64,000 bases of DNA from Chitinophagales bacterium. Lineage in GTDB: Bacteria; Bacteroidota; Bacteroidia; Chitinophagales; Chitinophagaceae. Under the pieces are notes generated by a model, which did not search any database, had not been told where the DNA came from, and worked only from the letters and a program-made list of their open reading frames with translations. Both the position numbers and the translations under genes were made by a program. How positions within the stretch are numbered: the stretch's first letter is position 1; each line of letters opens with the position of its first letter. Positions 26,477 through 36,499 of this stretch are shown here, one piece after another. The DNA lies in contig JAATFV010000116.1 of assembly GCA_015655015.1 (NCBI GenBank), positions 289,355-353,354 of the forward strand, read 5' to 3'.

Positions 26477-28263
26477 GCTACCCGCATAGCGGCCTACGGG
26501 CTGCCAGACACCTCGCCCTGTTCGCAAGTATGATACTGACCGCCCTCGCCGCCAAAGCCGATTTCCGCGCCGCCGTCGTCACCGTGGACATCACCCCCAC
26601 GAGCCCAACCATGCTGGTTGGATATTCCGCCAGGAAATCCACCGGCATACATGATCCGATCTATCACAAGATCGTCATCATCGATGACGGACTGACGGAA
26701 TTTGTGCTCGTATCCTCGGATCTCTGCCAGGTGTCCCCATCGGAATACGATCACGTCGCAGCACTGCTCCAAAGGCGGCTGGGCATTGCTCCCGTTCATT
26801 TTTGGTGGTCGCTCACCCACACACATTCCGCCCCGGAAGTAGGCGTACCCGGCCTGTCCGCTGTTTTCCCCGGGGAGCTGTACCCGCATGAAGCAGACAC
26901 CGCCTACACCTCCCTCGTCGAACAAAAGCTCATAGAAGGGATCATCACCGCCCGCAGCAAGCTGGCTGCGGCACGCCTGGGCATCGGCTGGGGATTCTCT
27001 CAAGCCAATATCAACCGGCGCGCCATAGGCCCGGACGGAAAAGCGTCCCCGGGCATGAACCCCGACGGCCCCACCGACCACCGCATCGGCCTCATCCGCC
27101 TCGACAAAGCCGATGGGAACCCGCTCGCACTGATCGCCAACTATCCCCTTCACGGCACGGTATTCGGCCCCGCCAACACGGAGATTAGCGGCGACGTCGC
27201 CGGCATGGTCTCGACCTATGTAGAACAGAAGACCGGCGTCCCCCTCCTGTTTATAAATGGCGCCGCCGGCGACCTCGCCCCTATCTACAGCGTGGTCAAA
27301 AGTCCCTATGCCAAAAAAGAGACCGAGCTGGGCCAGTTTCGTGTATTGCTGGGCGATAAAATCATCGAAGCCAATAAAAGAGTATTGCTCACAACGGATA
27401 GCGTAAAACTCTTTGCAGGATCGCTGACGATCGAGACGCCCCTCAAACAGGGTCTTGGCTGGCCGGCCGACCTGGACCGGTATACCCGAAAGACCCCCGA
27501 AGGCAAACAGCTGGTACAGCTGCCCGTTCGATTCCTCAAGATCAACGACGATGCCGCGATCTGGAGCGCACCCGTCGAATTATTCTGCGAGGTCGCTAAC
27601 GCCATACGCGATCGTTCCCCATTCCCTTTTACCTTCTACTACGGCTATACCAACGGATGGCTTGGCTACGTGCCCGCGGAAAACGAATGGAAGTACGGCG
27701 GTTATGAGGTGGATACCGTCTGCCCCTATACCTCCTCGGTGGAAAAGGACCTTTCACAGCCCGTCGTCAGTTACCTGAAAGGCGAGATGCGCAAGGTAAG
27801 ACGCCCTATCCCAATGCCGCCAACGATCGTATCACCCGCTCCGGATAGCTCCCTTTATCTCACTGCCAGGAACGGATTGGGCGTGGGACCGAACATCAAA
27901 TACATGCAGGAATGGAGAGCCTTCGGATGGTTTACAGCCGATGACCGCATCGAATGGGATGTAGACGTCCTGCAAGAAGGGGATTATGCGGTATCCCTCG
28001 AATGGGCCGTCTCTGACAAAGAAGCAGGAAAAGAATTCCTGCTGCAGGCAGGCGACCGCAAGCTGGCAGGCAGTACGGGCAAAAGCGGTTCCTGGGAAAC
28101 CTACAAGACGGAAAAGATAGGGTTCATCACCCTTAAAAAAGGCTTGCAAAAAATAATATTCAAACCTGCCGGGCACTTCGACAAAGGTGCGCTGCTGGAC
28201 TTCAGAGCGCTCGAAATGCGGCCTGCCGGATCTGCGGCGCGAACCTCCGCCACCGGCCGGTGA
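26473..28263 (+). CDS. Neutral/alkaline ceramidase N-terminal domain protein 2 with C-terminal beta-sandwich
   Basis: A 596-residue paralogue of the preceding protein, with an ATGA start-stop overlap. It repeats the Zn-site pattern (THTHSAPEVG with His116 and His118, LHGTVFG, LFCEV, YGYTNGWLGYV). It has about 150 extra C-terminal residues (from about 445; DDRIEWDVDVLQEGDYAVSLEWAV) that resemble a beta-sandwich carbohydrate-binding or fucosidase-associated module. The signal peptide is present (ending AAKA). The two genes look like a tandem duplication in which one copy gained or kept an accessory module. Confidence 0.85.
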   Translation: MSYPHSGLRAARHLALFASMILTALAAKADFRAAVVTVDITPTSPTMLVGYSARKSTGIHDPIYHKIVIIDDGLTEFVLVSSDLCQVSPSEYDHVAALLQRRLGIAPVHFWWSLTHTHSAPEVGVPGLSAVFPGELYPHEADTAYTSLVEQKLIEGIITARSKLAAARLGIGWGFSQANINRRAIGPDGKASPGMNPDGPTDHRIGLIRLDKADGNPLALIANYPLHGTVFGPANTEISGDVAGMVSTYVEQKTGVPLLFINGAAGDLAPIYSVVKSPYAKKETELGQFRVLLGDKIIEANKRVLLTTDSVKLFAGSLTIETPLKQGLGWPADLDRYTRKTPEGKQLVQLPVRFLKINDDAAIWSAPVELFCEVANAIRDRSPFPFTFYYGYTNGWLGYVPAENEWKYGGYEVDTVCPYTSSVEKDLSQPVVSYLKGEMRKVRRPIPMPPTIVSPAPDSSLYLTARNGLGVGPNIKYMQEWRAFGWFTADDRIEWDVDVLQEGDYAVSLEWAVSDKEAGKEFLLQAGDRKLAGSTGKSGSWETYKTEKIGFITLKKGLQKIIFKPAGHFDKGALLDFRALEMRPAGSAARTSATGR

Positions 28264-28451
28264 GTATAATTTTTTAAAAAAAAATTTTGCCCCCAAAATA
28301 TATTATTCCTAATATTGATCTTTCTCCGAAGGATTATAATAGGGTCGATTGCTTGCCCGAACATTATAACATACACCTTTCCTTCCAGCATTTTCTCAAA
28401 CTTTATCTTTACGAAAATTTATTCGCCTATAGTTAAAAAAAGGTTCGCCTA

Positions 28452-29051
28452 TTGCAAGCATATGCTGAACATATCGATAAGGAATTATTCAATCGGATGG
28501 CCCTTGGTGAAGAAGCAGCCTTCCGCGAAATCGTGCGCTACTATCACAAACAATTGCTGCCTGTCAGCATTTCGTTGCTAAAATCCGAACAGGAAGCCCG
28601 CGATGTCATGCAGGAAGTTTTTTTAAAGCTCTGGATGAACCGTGCGGAACTTGCGTCCGTCGACAACCCGGGAGGATGGTTGAGAACCGTGATCGCCCAT
28701 ACAACTTCCAACCGCATCCGCTCGCAGTTACGTTATGAACTAAGGAACAAAAAACTGATCGCTGACACCCCGGAAGCCCTGCACAACATGCAGGATCTGC
28801 TGGACGCAAAATTCGCCCAATCCCGCATCGAAGAAGCCGTCATGCGGATGCCCGCGAAAAGAAAAGAGGTATTCCTGCTCAGCCGCCGCGAAGGCCTTTC
28901 CCGCCGGGAGATAGCCGCCAGGCTGAATATCTCGGAAAACACCGTCCGTAACCACCTGGCGGAAGGTATCACCTTCGTCCAGGACTACCTCCGGGAGAAG
29001 GGACTATGGATGATCCCCTCCCTCATCATCCTGCTGAGCGATATAAAATAA
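28452..29051 (+). CDS. ECF RNA polymerase sigma factor (FecI-like), Sus locus 2
   Basis: A 199-residue sigma factor: region 2 (AFREIVRYYHKQLLPVSISLLKSEQEARDVMQEVFLKLWMNR) and region 4 (AVMRMPAKRKEVFLLSRREGLSRREIAARLNISENTVRNHLAEGITFV). The start is again TTG (28452), since the next in-frame ATG is 15 codons later and would cut into region 2. The C-terminal tail is hydrophobic (WMIPSLIILLS), as in many Bacteroidota FecI proteins. FecR follows 48 bases later. It should activate the SusC/SusD/ABC unit downstream. Confidence 0.92.
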   Translation: MQAYAEHIDKELFNRMALGEEAAFREIVRYYHKQLLPVSISLLKSEQEARDVMQEVFLKLWMNRAELASVDNPGGWLRTVIAHTTSNRIRSQLRYELRNKKLIADTPEALHNMQDLLDAKFAQSRIEEAVMRMPAKRKEVFLLSRREGLSRREIAARLNISENTVRNHLAEGITFVQDYLREKGLWMIPSLIILLSDIK

Positions 29052-29099
29052 TTTTCGAACGGGTAGTACGAATGTTCTTTAGGCGGTGTCAACTACCAT

Positions 29100-30383
29100 G
29101 TGGACAGTACATCAAACCTGCAATACTTACTACAGGGCCATATAGCCGGTAGCCTCTCCGATCAGGAAAAGCTAACACTTTTTCAATTGCTGGAGAACAA
29201 GGAAAACCTCCATCGATGGAGCCGCCTTATCGAGGATCTATACGAAAAAGCCGTGAACAATGCCCCCGGTTACGTGGGCGAAACCACCGGGTATGCGAGC
29301 AATACCACCGGATACCAGGATAGCGACCTCGAAGAAATGATTCGCTATATTCTCCACTACCCTGCTCGCGAAGCACCCGCAACGGCGGACATAGTCCTGA
29401 CCCCGGATAACCCCGAACCCGCAGCCCCCCGCGGTATAGCTCGTGCATGGTGGTATGCCGCCGCCGCCATCGTCCTCCTGTCGATCGCAACCTATTTCTG
29501 GACTGTCAACAAACCCGCCGGCACGGGCTCCCGTGAGCTCGCGGTCAAAAACGATATAACCGCCCCCTCCGGCACTAAGGCCATTCTGACGCTTGCAAAC
29601 GGATCCACGATTATATTGGACAGCATGCAAAACGGTCTGCTCGCCGAACAGGGAAGCGCCAGCGTTCAAAAAGTCGATAACGGCCAGCTGGCATACAACG
29701 CGACGACCGGAAAACCAGCCGGCGTTTTTTACAACACCCTCTCCACCGCAAAAGGCGGCCGCACCCGGGTCGTCCTGGCCGACGGCACCAAAGTATGGCT
29801 CAACGCATTGTCCTCCATGAAATTTCCGACCGCCTTCACCGGCAGCGATAGAACCATCGAGCTGACCGGCGAGGCGTATTTTGAAGTCGCCCCAAACCAC
29901 AACAAACCTTTTAAGATAAAAAAGGGAACCACCGAAATCACCGTCCTCGGAACCCACTTCAATGTGAACGCATACGACGACGAAGAAAACCTGACACTGA
30001 CACTTCTGGAAGGGAAAGTGAGCATATCATCCGCCTCGGGCCAACAGCCCAAAGTAATACAGCCCGGCGAACAAACGACATGCTCGCCGGATGGAAAACT
30101 ACAGACCACCCGGAACGCCGACCTTGACAAAGCTATTGCCTGGGTCAACAACGAATTCGATTTTGAAAAAGATGATATAGCCTTCATCATGAGGCAGCTG
30201 ACCCGCTGGTATGACGTGGATGTAAAATATGCCGGCATATCCGGCTCCCATTATACAGGCCACATCACCAGGACAGCCTCCATCAGCCAGGTATTGGATA
30301 TGTTCGGGAAACTGGGTTATGTCCGATTCGAGATCGCAGGCCGAACCATATCCATCATACCAACCGGTAAAAAACCCGGATAA
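29100..30383 (+). CDS. FecR-family anti-sigma factor, Sus locus 2
   Basis: A 427-residue inner-membrane anti-sigma factor starting with GTG at 29100. An ATG two bases upstream is in another frame and stops soon. After about 115 cytoplasmic residues there is one TM helix (WWYAAAAIVLLSIATYFW), then the FecR domain (TAKGGRTRVVLADGTKVWLNALSSMKFPTAF, GEAYFEVAPNHNKPF, ITVLGTHFNVNAYDDEENL) and a C-terminal STN-like segment (FIMRQLTRWYDVDVKY). Partner of the sigma factor at 28452 and of SusC at 30514. Confidence 0.92.
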   Translation: MDSTSNLQYLLQGHIAGSLSDQEKLTLFQLLENKENLHRWSRLIEDLYEKAVNNAPGYVGETTGYASNTTGYQDSDLEEMIRYILHYPAREAPATADIVLTPDNPEPAAPRGIARAWWYAAAAIVLLSIATYFWTVNKPAGTGSRELAVKNDITAPSGTKAILTLANGSTIILDSMQNGLLAEQGSASVQKVDNGQLAYNATTGKPAGVFYNTLSTAKGGRTRVVLADGTKVWLNALSSMKFPTAFTGSDRTIELTGEAYFEVAPNHNKPFKIKKGTTEITVLGTHFNVNAYDDEENLTLTLLEGKVSISSASGQQPKVIQPGEQTTCSPDGKLQTTRNADLDKAIAWVNNEFDFEKDDIAFIMRQLTRWYDVDVKYAGISGSHYTGHITRTASISQVLDMFGKLGYVRFEIAGRTISIIPTGKKPG

Positions 30384-30459
30384 AGTAAGTTTAATCAACT
30401 ATTCAGGCATTCATTTCAGGCCATAAAAAAACCAGGTTCCGTTGACGCGAAACCCGGCC

Positions 30460-30470
30460 AGTAGTTCAGG
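30460..30470 (+). promoter_or_regulatory. AGTAGTTCAGG element before SusC of locus 2
   Basis: This is the second copy of the 11-base element also found at 16974-16984. It lies 43 bases before the SusC-2 ATG. The shared position before two FecI/FecR-linked SusC genes suggests an ECF-dependent promoter part or leader element; this is an inference. Confidence 0.3.
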
Positions 30471-30513
30471 CCAGTTAATAAACCCGCAAAGGATCATTTT
30501 CTTCACCCAAACA

Positions 30514-33500
30514 ATGCAATTTATGCATTTAACTGCTTTTTATTCAAAAATGCTTCTCATCATGAAGCTCACCCTGCTTTTATCCACCCTGGCGTGCCTG
30601 CATGTATCTGCCGCCGTCTTTAGCCAACGCGTGACGCTGAATGAAAAAAAGGCGCCGCTCGAAAAAGTATTTATGGAGATCCGACGGCAAACCGGCTTCA
30701 ACTTCCTGTTCAGCAGCGAAGAGCTGCAAATGGCGGAACCGGTCACCATCGTAGTAAAGGACGCGTACATCACCGATGTGCTGCAGCTCTGCTTTAGAAA
30801 CCAACCATTCTTTTTCAGCATCGACCGCAACACCATCCTGGTTAGCCGCAAATCCCAGGCTGCTCCCATTGAAACGCCTGAGCCGGCTGCCCCGCCGATC
30901 GGTATCCACGGTCGGGTCACTAATCAAAAAGGGGAGCCCGTCGCAGGAGCCACCATCTCCGTAAAAGGAAAGTGGATCGCGGTAGCGACAGACGAAAAAG
31001 GGGAGTTTCAGATGTCCGGTGTGGAGTCCGATGCCACCATCGTCATATCCAGCGTTGGGTATGAAAGCAAACAGGTTCGACTCAACGGGGTGACCGAACT
31101 AACTATCATCCTGAGTATCGCCGCCACGCAGCTGGACACGGCCGCCGTAAACAATATCTCGACAGGCTACCAGGTATTTGCGAAAGAAAGAGCCACCGGT
31201 TCATTCGTACAGGTTGACAACACGCTCTTTAACCGGAGAGTTAGCACGGACATCCTGAACAGGCTGGAAGGCGTCGTTCCCGGCCTGCTCTTCAACAGGA
31301 ACACCGTTACCCAAAATGATATCAGCATCAGGGGCAACAGCACCTTCTTTGCCAATAGCCAGCCCCTGGTCATAGTCGACAATTTTCCCTACGAAGGAGA
31401 CTTGAACAATCTCAATCCGAACGATGTGGAATCCATCACCGTCCTGAAAGATGCGGCCGCCGCTTCGATCTGGGGAGTCAGGTCCGGGAATGGCGTGATC
31501 GTCATCACCACCAAAAAAGGACGGCGAAACAATAAGCTGGTTGTTGAAGTAAATACCAACCTTACCATAGGAGACAAACCGAATGTGTTTTACAGCCATT
31601 CATTCCTCCCTTCCAACGATTTCATCAACATAGAACAAACCCTGTTCGATAAGGGAGTATATGACGGCGATCTTACCAGTCCCTATTACACCCCCGTAAC
31701 CCCGGTCGTGCAGCTATTAGCCGATAAAAGAGCCGGACTCATCACGGCCGCGGACGCGACATCCCAAATTGATGCGCTGCGTAAATTCGATGTCAGAAAT
31801 GATATCTCGAAATACTTCTACAGGAAATCGGTCAACCAGCAATACGCTATCAATCTCAGGGGAGGCGCCAACACCAACGCTTACTTCTTCTCGGCTGGCT
31901 TCGACGATAATTTGAGCAGTTCGGTCGGATCAGGATACAAGCGGATCAACCTGAGCTCCGGGATCGACTTCAACCCGGTCAAAAACCTGCTGCTCTCGAC
32001 CGCGGTATATTTTACGCAGTCCACCACCAAAACCGGATACAGCCCCACCAACAACGTTATGATGGGCTACAAAGGATTGTATCCTTATGCGCGGCTCGCG
32101 GACGACGCTGGCAATGCCCTCGCCTTCCCCAAGGCCTACACGGACCGTTTCACCGATACGGCTGGCGGCGGTAAATTCCTGGACTGGACCTACCGCCCCC
32201 TCGATGAGATCAAATATGCCGATAACACGGCAACATTGACCGACAATAGGATCAACCTGGGCATCCGGTATGACTTCATTAAAGGGTTGAATGCCGAAGT
32301 AAAATATCAATATGAACGCACCAACGGTGACGGAGAAAAATACTACAGCGATTCGACCTATTACATGAGAGATATGATCAACACCTATACCCAGCGAAAC
32401 GCTAACGGGTCTCTATCCTATCCGGTCCCTATCGGGGGAATGTTGAACAAATCCGGATCGCTCCTTACATCCCATAAGCTCAGGGCACAGGGGAATTTCA
32501 ACCATACCTGGAATAATCTGCATGAAGTCGCGGCAATTGCGGGGGCCGAGGTCAGCGAGACCATCAATTCAAACAATGCCGACTTTTACTACGGATATGA
32601 CAAACAGACGGGTAATGCGTATTCCTATCCCAATTTTCAGACAACCTACCAATTCACGACAGGCGGATCCGGACAGCTCTATCGCAATGGCTTCGGCTTC
32701 TCCCGTTATACCGACCATTATATCTCCTATTTCGGAAATGCCGCTTATACCTATGACAGACGATATGTGGTCTCCGCCAGCGCAAGAGTAGATAAATCCA
32801 ATATGTTCGGTGTACAAACCAATCAGAAAGCGGTCCCCTTATACTCCACCGGGCTGGCCTGGAATATAGACCAGGAAAAATTCTACGATCTTTCCTGGCT
32901 GCCCCACGCCCGGTTCAGGGCCACCTACGGCTATACGGCCAACATCAACAAAAGCGCCACGGCAGTCACCACTATACGACTTTTTAATGCTTCTGCTTCC
33001 GCCTATACCGGCATCCCCTACGCCAGCCCCAACTCCCCGGGTAACCCTGACCTGCGATGGGAGAAATTGCGTATGATAAATCTTGGGATCGACTTCGGCA
33101 CAAAGAATGATAGGGTGACAGGCACCATCGAGTTTTATTTCAAAAAGGGAATAGACCTGTTCGGCTACTCGTCGCTCGCTGCCTCGACAGGACTAACCAG
33201 CTTTTTTGGTAATACCGCGAGCATCACAGGACATGGATTCGATATCACCCTGAATACGGTGAACGTCAACGTCGGTGGATTTCAGTGGACAAGCAATTTA
33301 TTGTTGAGCAACGCAGTGGATAAAGTGTCGTCTTATGGACAGAAGCAAAGCCCGGGAAGTTATTTATCTGCCAGTTCCATCTCACTTTACCCCGCGATCA
33401 ACAAGCCGCTCTATGGCGTATACAGCTATAGATGGGCCGGTCTCGACCCGCAGACCGGCGACCCGCAGGGTTATCTTAACGGGAAAGTCAGCAAGGATTA

Positions 33501-34053
33501 TAACAGCATCGCCAGCCACAATACCAGCATCGACAGCCTGGTATACAACGGACCCGCGCGCCCGACCATCTATGGCTCCTTTCGGAATACATTTTTTTAC
33601 GCGCATTTCTCCCTTTCCGTCAACTTCATCTACAAGCTGAACTATTATTACCGGAGGAATGGATTGTATCTGGCAGGCCTTCCCTGGTCAGGCCATACGG
33701 ACTATTACAAAAGATGGCAGCAACCCGGAGATGAGAACCATACGGATATCCCATCGATAGAACCCTATCCCCCCTATAACAGCAACAGGGCCGCCTTTTA
33801 CCAAAAAGCCTCCATCCTCGTTGAAAAAGCCGATCATATCCGTTTACAGGACATCAACCTCAGTTATTCGCTGACCCGGGCCCAAATAAAAAAACTTCCC
33901 TTCACACAGCTCGACGTCTACTTTTATGCCAACAATATCGGTATCCTTTGGAGAGCCAACCACCAGGGCGAAGATCCGGACCTGTCCAGCAATTCGATAG
34001 CCAATTTGCCAATACCGCGCACAATGGCGTTCGGCCTGAAGGCTGCTTTTTAA
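30514..34053 (+). CDS. SusC/RagA-family TonB-dependent transporter with STN domain, locus 2
   Basis: A 1179-residue protein started at ATG 30514 (MQFMHL, matching the MQF start of SusC-1). A TTG at 30442 would add 24 residues before the signal peptide and is less likely. Order: signal peptide (ending SAAVFS), STN domain (APLEKVFMEIRRQTGFNFLFSSEEL), regulatory-like domain (IHGRVTNQKGEPVAGATISVKG), plug (GLLFNRNTVTQNDISIRGNSTFF, QPLVIVDNFPYEGD) and barrel ending in GLKAAF. The STN domain fits control by the sigma/FecR pair. It is followed by SusD, then by a Gld-like ABC exporter. Confidence 0.95.
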   Translation: MQFMHLTAFYSKMLLIMKLTLLLSTLACLHVSAAVFSQRVTLNEKKAPLEKVFMEIRRQTGFNFLFSSEELQMAEPVTIVVKDAYITDVLQLCFRNQPFFFSIDRNTILVSRKSQAAPIETPEPAAPPIGIHGRVTNQKGEPVAGATISVKGKWIAVATDEKGEFQMSGVESDATIVISSVGYESKQVRLNGVTELTIILSIAATQLDTAAVNNISTGYQVFAKERATGSFVQVDNTLFNRRVSTDILNRLEGVVPGLLFNRNTVTQNDISIRGNSTFFANSQPLVIVDNFPYEGDLNNLNPNDVESITVLKDAAAASIWGVRSGNGVIVITTKKGRRNNKLVVEVNTNLTIGDKPNVFYSHSFLPSNDFINIEQTLFDKGVYDGDLTSPYYTPVTPVVQLLADKRAGLITAADATSQIDALRKFDVRNDISKYFYRKSVNQQYAINLRGGANTNAYFFSAGFDDNLSSSVGSGYKRINLSSGIDFNPVKNLLLSTAVYFTQSTTKTGYSPTNNVMMGYKGLYPYARLADDAGNALAFPKAYTDRFTDTAGGGKFLDWTYRPLDEIKYADNTATLTDNRINLGIRYDFIKGLNAEVKYQYERTNGDGEKYYSDSTYYMRDMINTYTQRNANGSLSYPVPIGGMLNKSGSLLTSHKLRAQGNFNHTWNNLHEVAAIAGAEVSETINSNNADFYYGYDKQTGNAYSYPNFQTTYQFTTGGSGQLYRNGFGFSRYTDHYISYFGNAAYTYDRRYVVSASARVDKSNMFGVQTNQKAVPLYSTGLAWNIDQEKFYDLSWLPHARFRATYGYTANINKSATAVTTIRLFNASASAYTGIPYASPNSPGNPDLRWEKLRMINLGIDFGTKNDRVTGTIEFYFKKGIDLFGYSSLAASTGLTSFFGNTASITGHGFDITLNTVNVNVGGFQWTSNLLLSNAVDKVSSYGQKQSPGSYLSASSISLYPAINKPLYGVYSYRWAGLDPQTGDPQGYLNGKVSKDYNSIASHNTSIDSLVYNGPARPTIYGSFRNTFFYAHFSLSVNFIYKLNYYYRRNGLYLAGLPWSGHTDYYKRWQQPGDENHTDIPSIEPYPPYNSNRAAFYQKASILVEKADHIRLQDINLSYSLTRAQIKKLPFTQLDVYFYANNIGILWRANHQGEDPDLSSNSIANLPIPRTMAFGLKAAF

Positions 34054-34101
34054 AGAAGCATACGAAGTTTCATCAATCTGAAATGAATAAATCGATAAGT
34101 C

Positions 34102-35505
34102 ATGAAAATGAGCAACAGTATTAAGATCATATTAACGATCCTATTCGCTATACCATTCCTGTGCTGTAAGAAACAGGATGAGTTCCTGGATGCGAAGCCC
34201 AACGATGCGCTGGCAATTCCCTCTACCCTCGCCGACCTCCAATTGATGTTACAGGGGGAAAGCCTGTTCGTAGGCAACGACCCCGCGCTGGGAGAAATAG
34301 GGTCGGACGACTACTATCTTACCCCCAGCAATTACAACAATCTCTATGTGACTGAACTGAACGCATATACATGGGCCAAACAAATATATACCGCAGGATC
34401 GGACGACGAAAACTGGACCGCCCCATACAACCAGGTCTATATCACGAATATCATACTCGAAGTATTGCCGACCATCAGCGTCTCGCCCGGTGAGCAGGCA
34501 CAAGCCGATCAGATAAAAGGATCAGCGCTGTTCCTGCGCTCCCTGTCCTTCTACAACCTTGTTCAGACGTTCGCGCTGCCTTACGACAGCGCCACGTCCG
34601 GAAAAGATCCCGGTATCCCTTTACGCATGACGAGCAATGTTACGGTAAGATCTGTCCGGGCCACGGTCCAGCAATGTTACGACCAGATTATAACCGACCT
34701 GAAAACGGCTTTGCCCTTACTGCCCGTGACCGCAACCTATGTTACCATGCCTTCCCGGACGGCCGCCAATGCGGTCCTGGCAAGAATATATATGGCAGTC
34801 GGCAATTACGCAGAGGCATTCAAATACGCGGATGCGTCCCTCGGGATGTACAATACGCTGATGGATTACAATACGATTGTACCGGGGCCCCGTTCCATCA
34901 GCACGACGTTTCCCGCGGAAGATATCCTACATAGACGAATGCCGGGTTACGATACTAATATATCCGGAGACAACATCGCCATCATAGACTCAATATTATA
35001 TCGCTCCTATGACGATAACGATTTGCGCAAATCGATCTTTTTCAGCATAACGGATGGATTCCCGTATTTCCGCGGCAGTTACGATTACAAAAGCTACGCC
35101 TTCAGCGGAATCGCTACAGACGAAGTGTATCTCATGCGGGCAGAGTGCAACGCCAGGCTCGGAAACACGGCCGCCGCCATGAAAGATCTGAACGACCTCC
35201 TTAAAACCAGATGGAAGACACAGACCGTCAATGGAGTCCCTCAATCCACCTTCGTCGATTATACAGCCTCATCGTCGGAAGACGCCCTGAGGAAGATCCT
35301 GATGGAAAGAAGAAAAGAGCTCATATTCCGGGGACTGAGATGGCTGGACCTGAGACGGCTGAACAAAGACCCTCGCTTTGCGGTCACCCTCGTCAGGAAT
35401 ATCGCCGGAACTCAATACACGCTGCCGCCAAACGACTCCCGCTACGCGTGGCCAATTCCGGATACCGAAATTTTAGCCAGCGGGATGGAACAGAACCCGC
35501 GGTAA
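34102..35505 (+). CDS. SusD/RagB-family surface lipoprotein, locus 2
   Basis: A 467-residue lipoprotein (lipobox region IPFLCC). SusD-fold marks are QDEFLDAKPNDALAIPSTLADLQLML near the N terminus, QIKGSALFLRSLSFYNLVQTFALPYD, SRTAANAVLARIYMAVGNYAEAFKYAD and the C-terminal LMERRKELIFRGLRWLDLRRLNKDPRF. It binds the substrate at the SusC pore. The gap to SusC is 48 bases, and the ABC ATPase starts 52 bases later on the same strand. Confidence 0.94.
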   Translation: MKMSNSIKIILTILFAIPFLCCKKQDEFLDAKPNDALAIPSTLADLQLMLQGESLFVGNDPALGEIGSDDYYLTPSNYNNLYVTELNAYTWAKQIYTAGSDDENWTAPYNQVYITNIILEVLPTISVSPGEQAQADQIKGSALFLRSLSFYNLVQTFALPYDSATSGKDPGIPLRMTSNVTVRSVRATVQQCYDQIITDLKTALPLLPVTATYVTMPSRTAANAVLARIYMAVGNYAEAFKYADASLGMYNTLMDYNTIVPGPRSISTTFPAEDILHRRMPGYDTNISGDNIAIIDSILYRSYDDNDLRKSIFFSITDGFPYFRGSYDYKSYAFSGIATDEVYLMRAECNARLGNTAAAMKDLNDLLKTRWKTQTVNGVPQSTFVDYTASSSEDALRKILMERRKELIFRGLRWLDLRRLNKDPRFAVTLVRNIAGTQYTLPPNDSRYAWPIPDTEILASGMEQNPR

Positions 35506-35557
35506 CGACCGGCAGGTCCTGACATACAACCATAGTAAACATTATAATATATTAATA

Positions 35558-36499
35558 ATGGGTGGAAGCATATTGAGAACCAAACACCTATCGCACCGTT
35601 ATGCCACGGCATGGGCGATCAGGGATATCAATTTAGAGATCAACCAGTCCGGTATCGTTGGATTACTGGGCTCCAATGGAGCAGGTAAATCTACTACGAT
35701 GAATATCTTTTGCGGCGTGCTCAACCAGACGGAAGGCACAGTGGAAATCGACGGCATCGATCTGCGGGAAGATCCGGAGTCGGCCAAAAAGCTAATCGGA
35801 TTTCTGCCGCAAAACCCTCCCCTGTACATGGACCTCACCGTAGACGAATACCTGGTCCACTGCGCATACTTAAGACTGATGGATAAAACGGCTATCCGGC
35901 CCGCGCTGGAACAAGCCAAAGAACGCTGCGGCATATCGCATTTCAGTAACCGGCTCATCCGTAACCTCTCCGGAGGTTACCGGCAGCGGGTCGGCATTGC
36001 ACAGGCGATCATACACCACCCTAAGCTCGTAGTCCTGGACGAACCTACCAACGGCCTGGACCCTAACCAGATCCACGAAGTCAGGTCACTCATCAGAGAG
36101 ATCGCGGTCGACAGGGCCGTCATATTCTCTTCGCATGTACTATCCGAAGTACAGGTGTTATGCAAGGAAATAAAAATGATCGAAGGCGGCCGAATGGTCT
36201 TCGCCGATACCATGGATGCATTCAACAACTATATAGAACCGCATAGCCTGCTGATGGTTATGGAAAACCCTCCCTCCCCCGAAGACCTGCTAAAGGTTCC
36301 GGGCATCACCAAAGTCGAGTTCCTCACCAGCAGACAAGTCCGTGCATATTTCAAAGGCGGCCAGGATATCTCGGAAAAAATAATCGCTGAAAGTATCAGG
36401 AGCAACTGGCAATTACGGGAGATCAGCCTGGACAAAAGCAACCTTGACGAGATCTTCGCCCAATTATCAAGCAAATCCTCTAAACAAACTGATTTATGA
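35558..36499 (+). CDS. GldA-like ABC transporter ATP-binding protein, locus 2
   Basis: A 313-residue ATPase with Walker A GSNGAGKST (38-46), Q-loop FLPQNPPLYMDLTVDEYL, signature LSGGYRQR (137-144) and Walker B LVVLDEPTNGLDP (157-169). A C-terminal regulatory tail (PEDLLKVPGITKVEFL) is like that of GldA-type ATPases. It is about two-thirds identical by eye to the ATPase at 49586-50506. It overlaps the following permease gene by 4 bases (ATGA). In gliding bacteria GldA works with GldF and GldG, but gene context here links it to SusCD rather than to gliding genes. Confidence 0.93.
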   Translation: MGGSILRTKHLSHRYATAWAIRDINLEINQSGIVGLLGSNGAGKSTTMNIFCGVLNQTEGTVEIDGIDLREDPESAKKLIGFLPQNPPLYMDLTVDEYLVHCAYLRLMDKTAIRPALEQAKERCGISHFSNRLIRNLSGGYRQRVGIAQAIIHHPKLVVLDEPTNGLDPNQIHEVRSLIREIAVDRAVIFSSHVLSEVQVLCKEIKMIEGGRMVFADTMDAFNNYIEPHSLLMVMENPPSPEDLLKVPGITKVEFLTSRQVRAYFKGGQDISEKIIAESIRSNWQLREISLDKSNLDEIFAQLSSKSSKQTDL

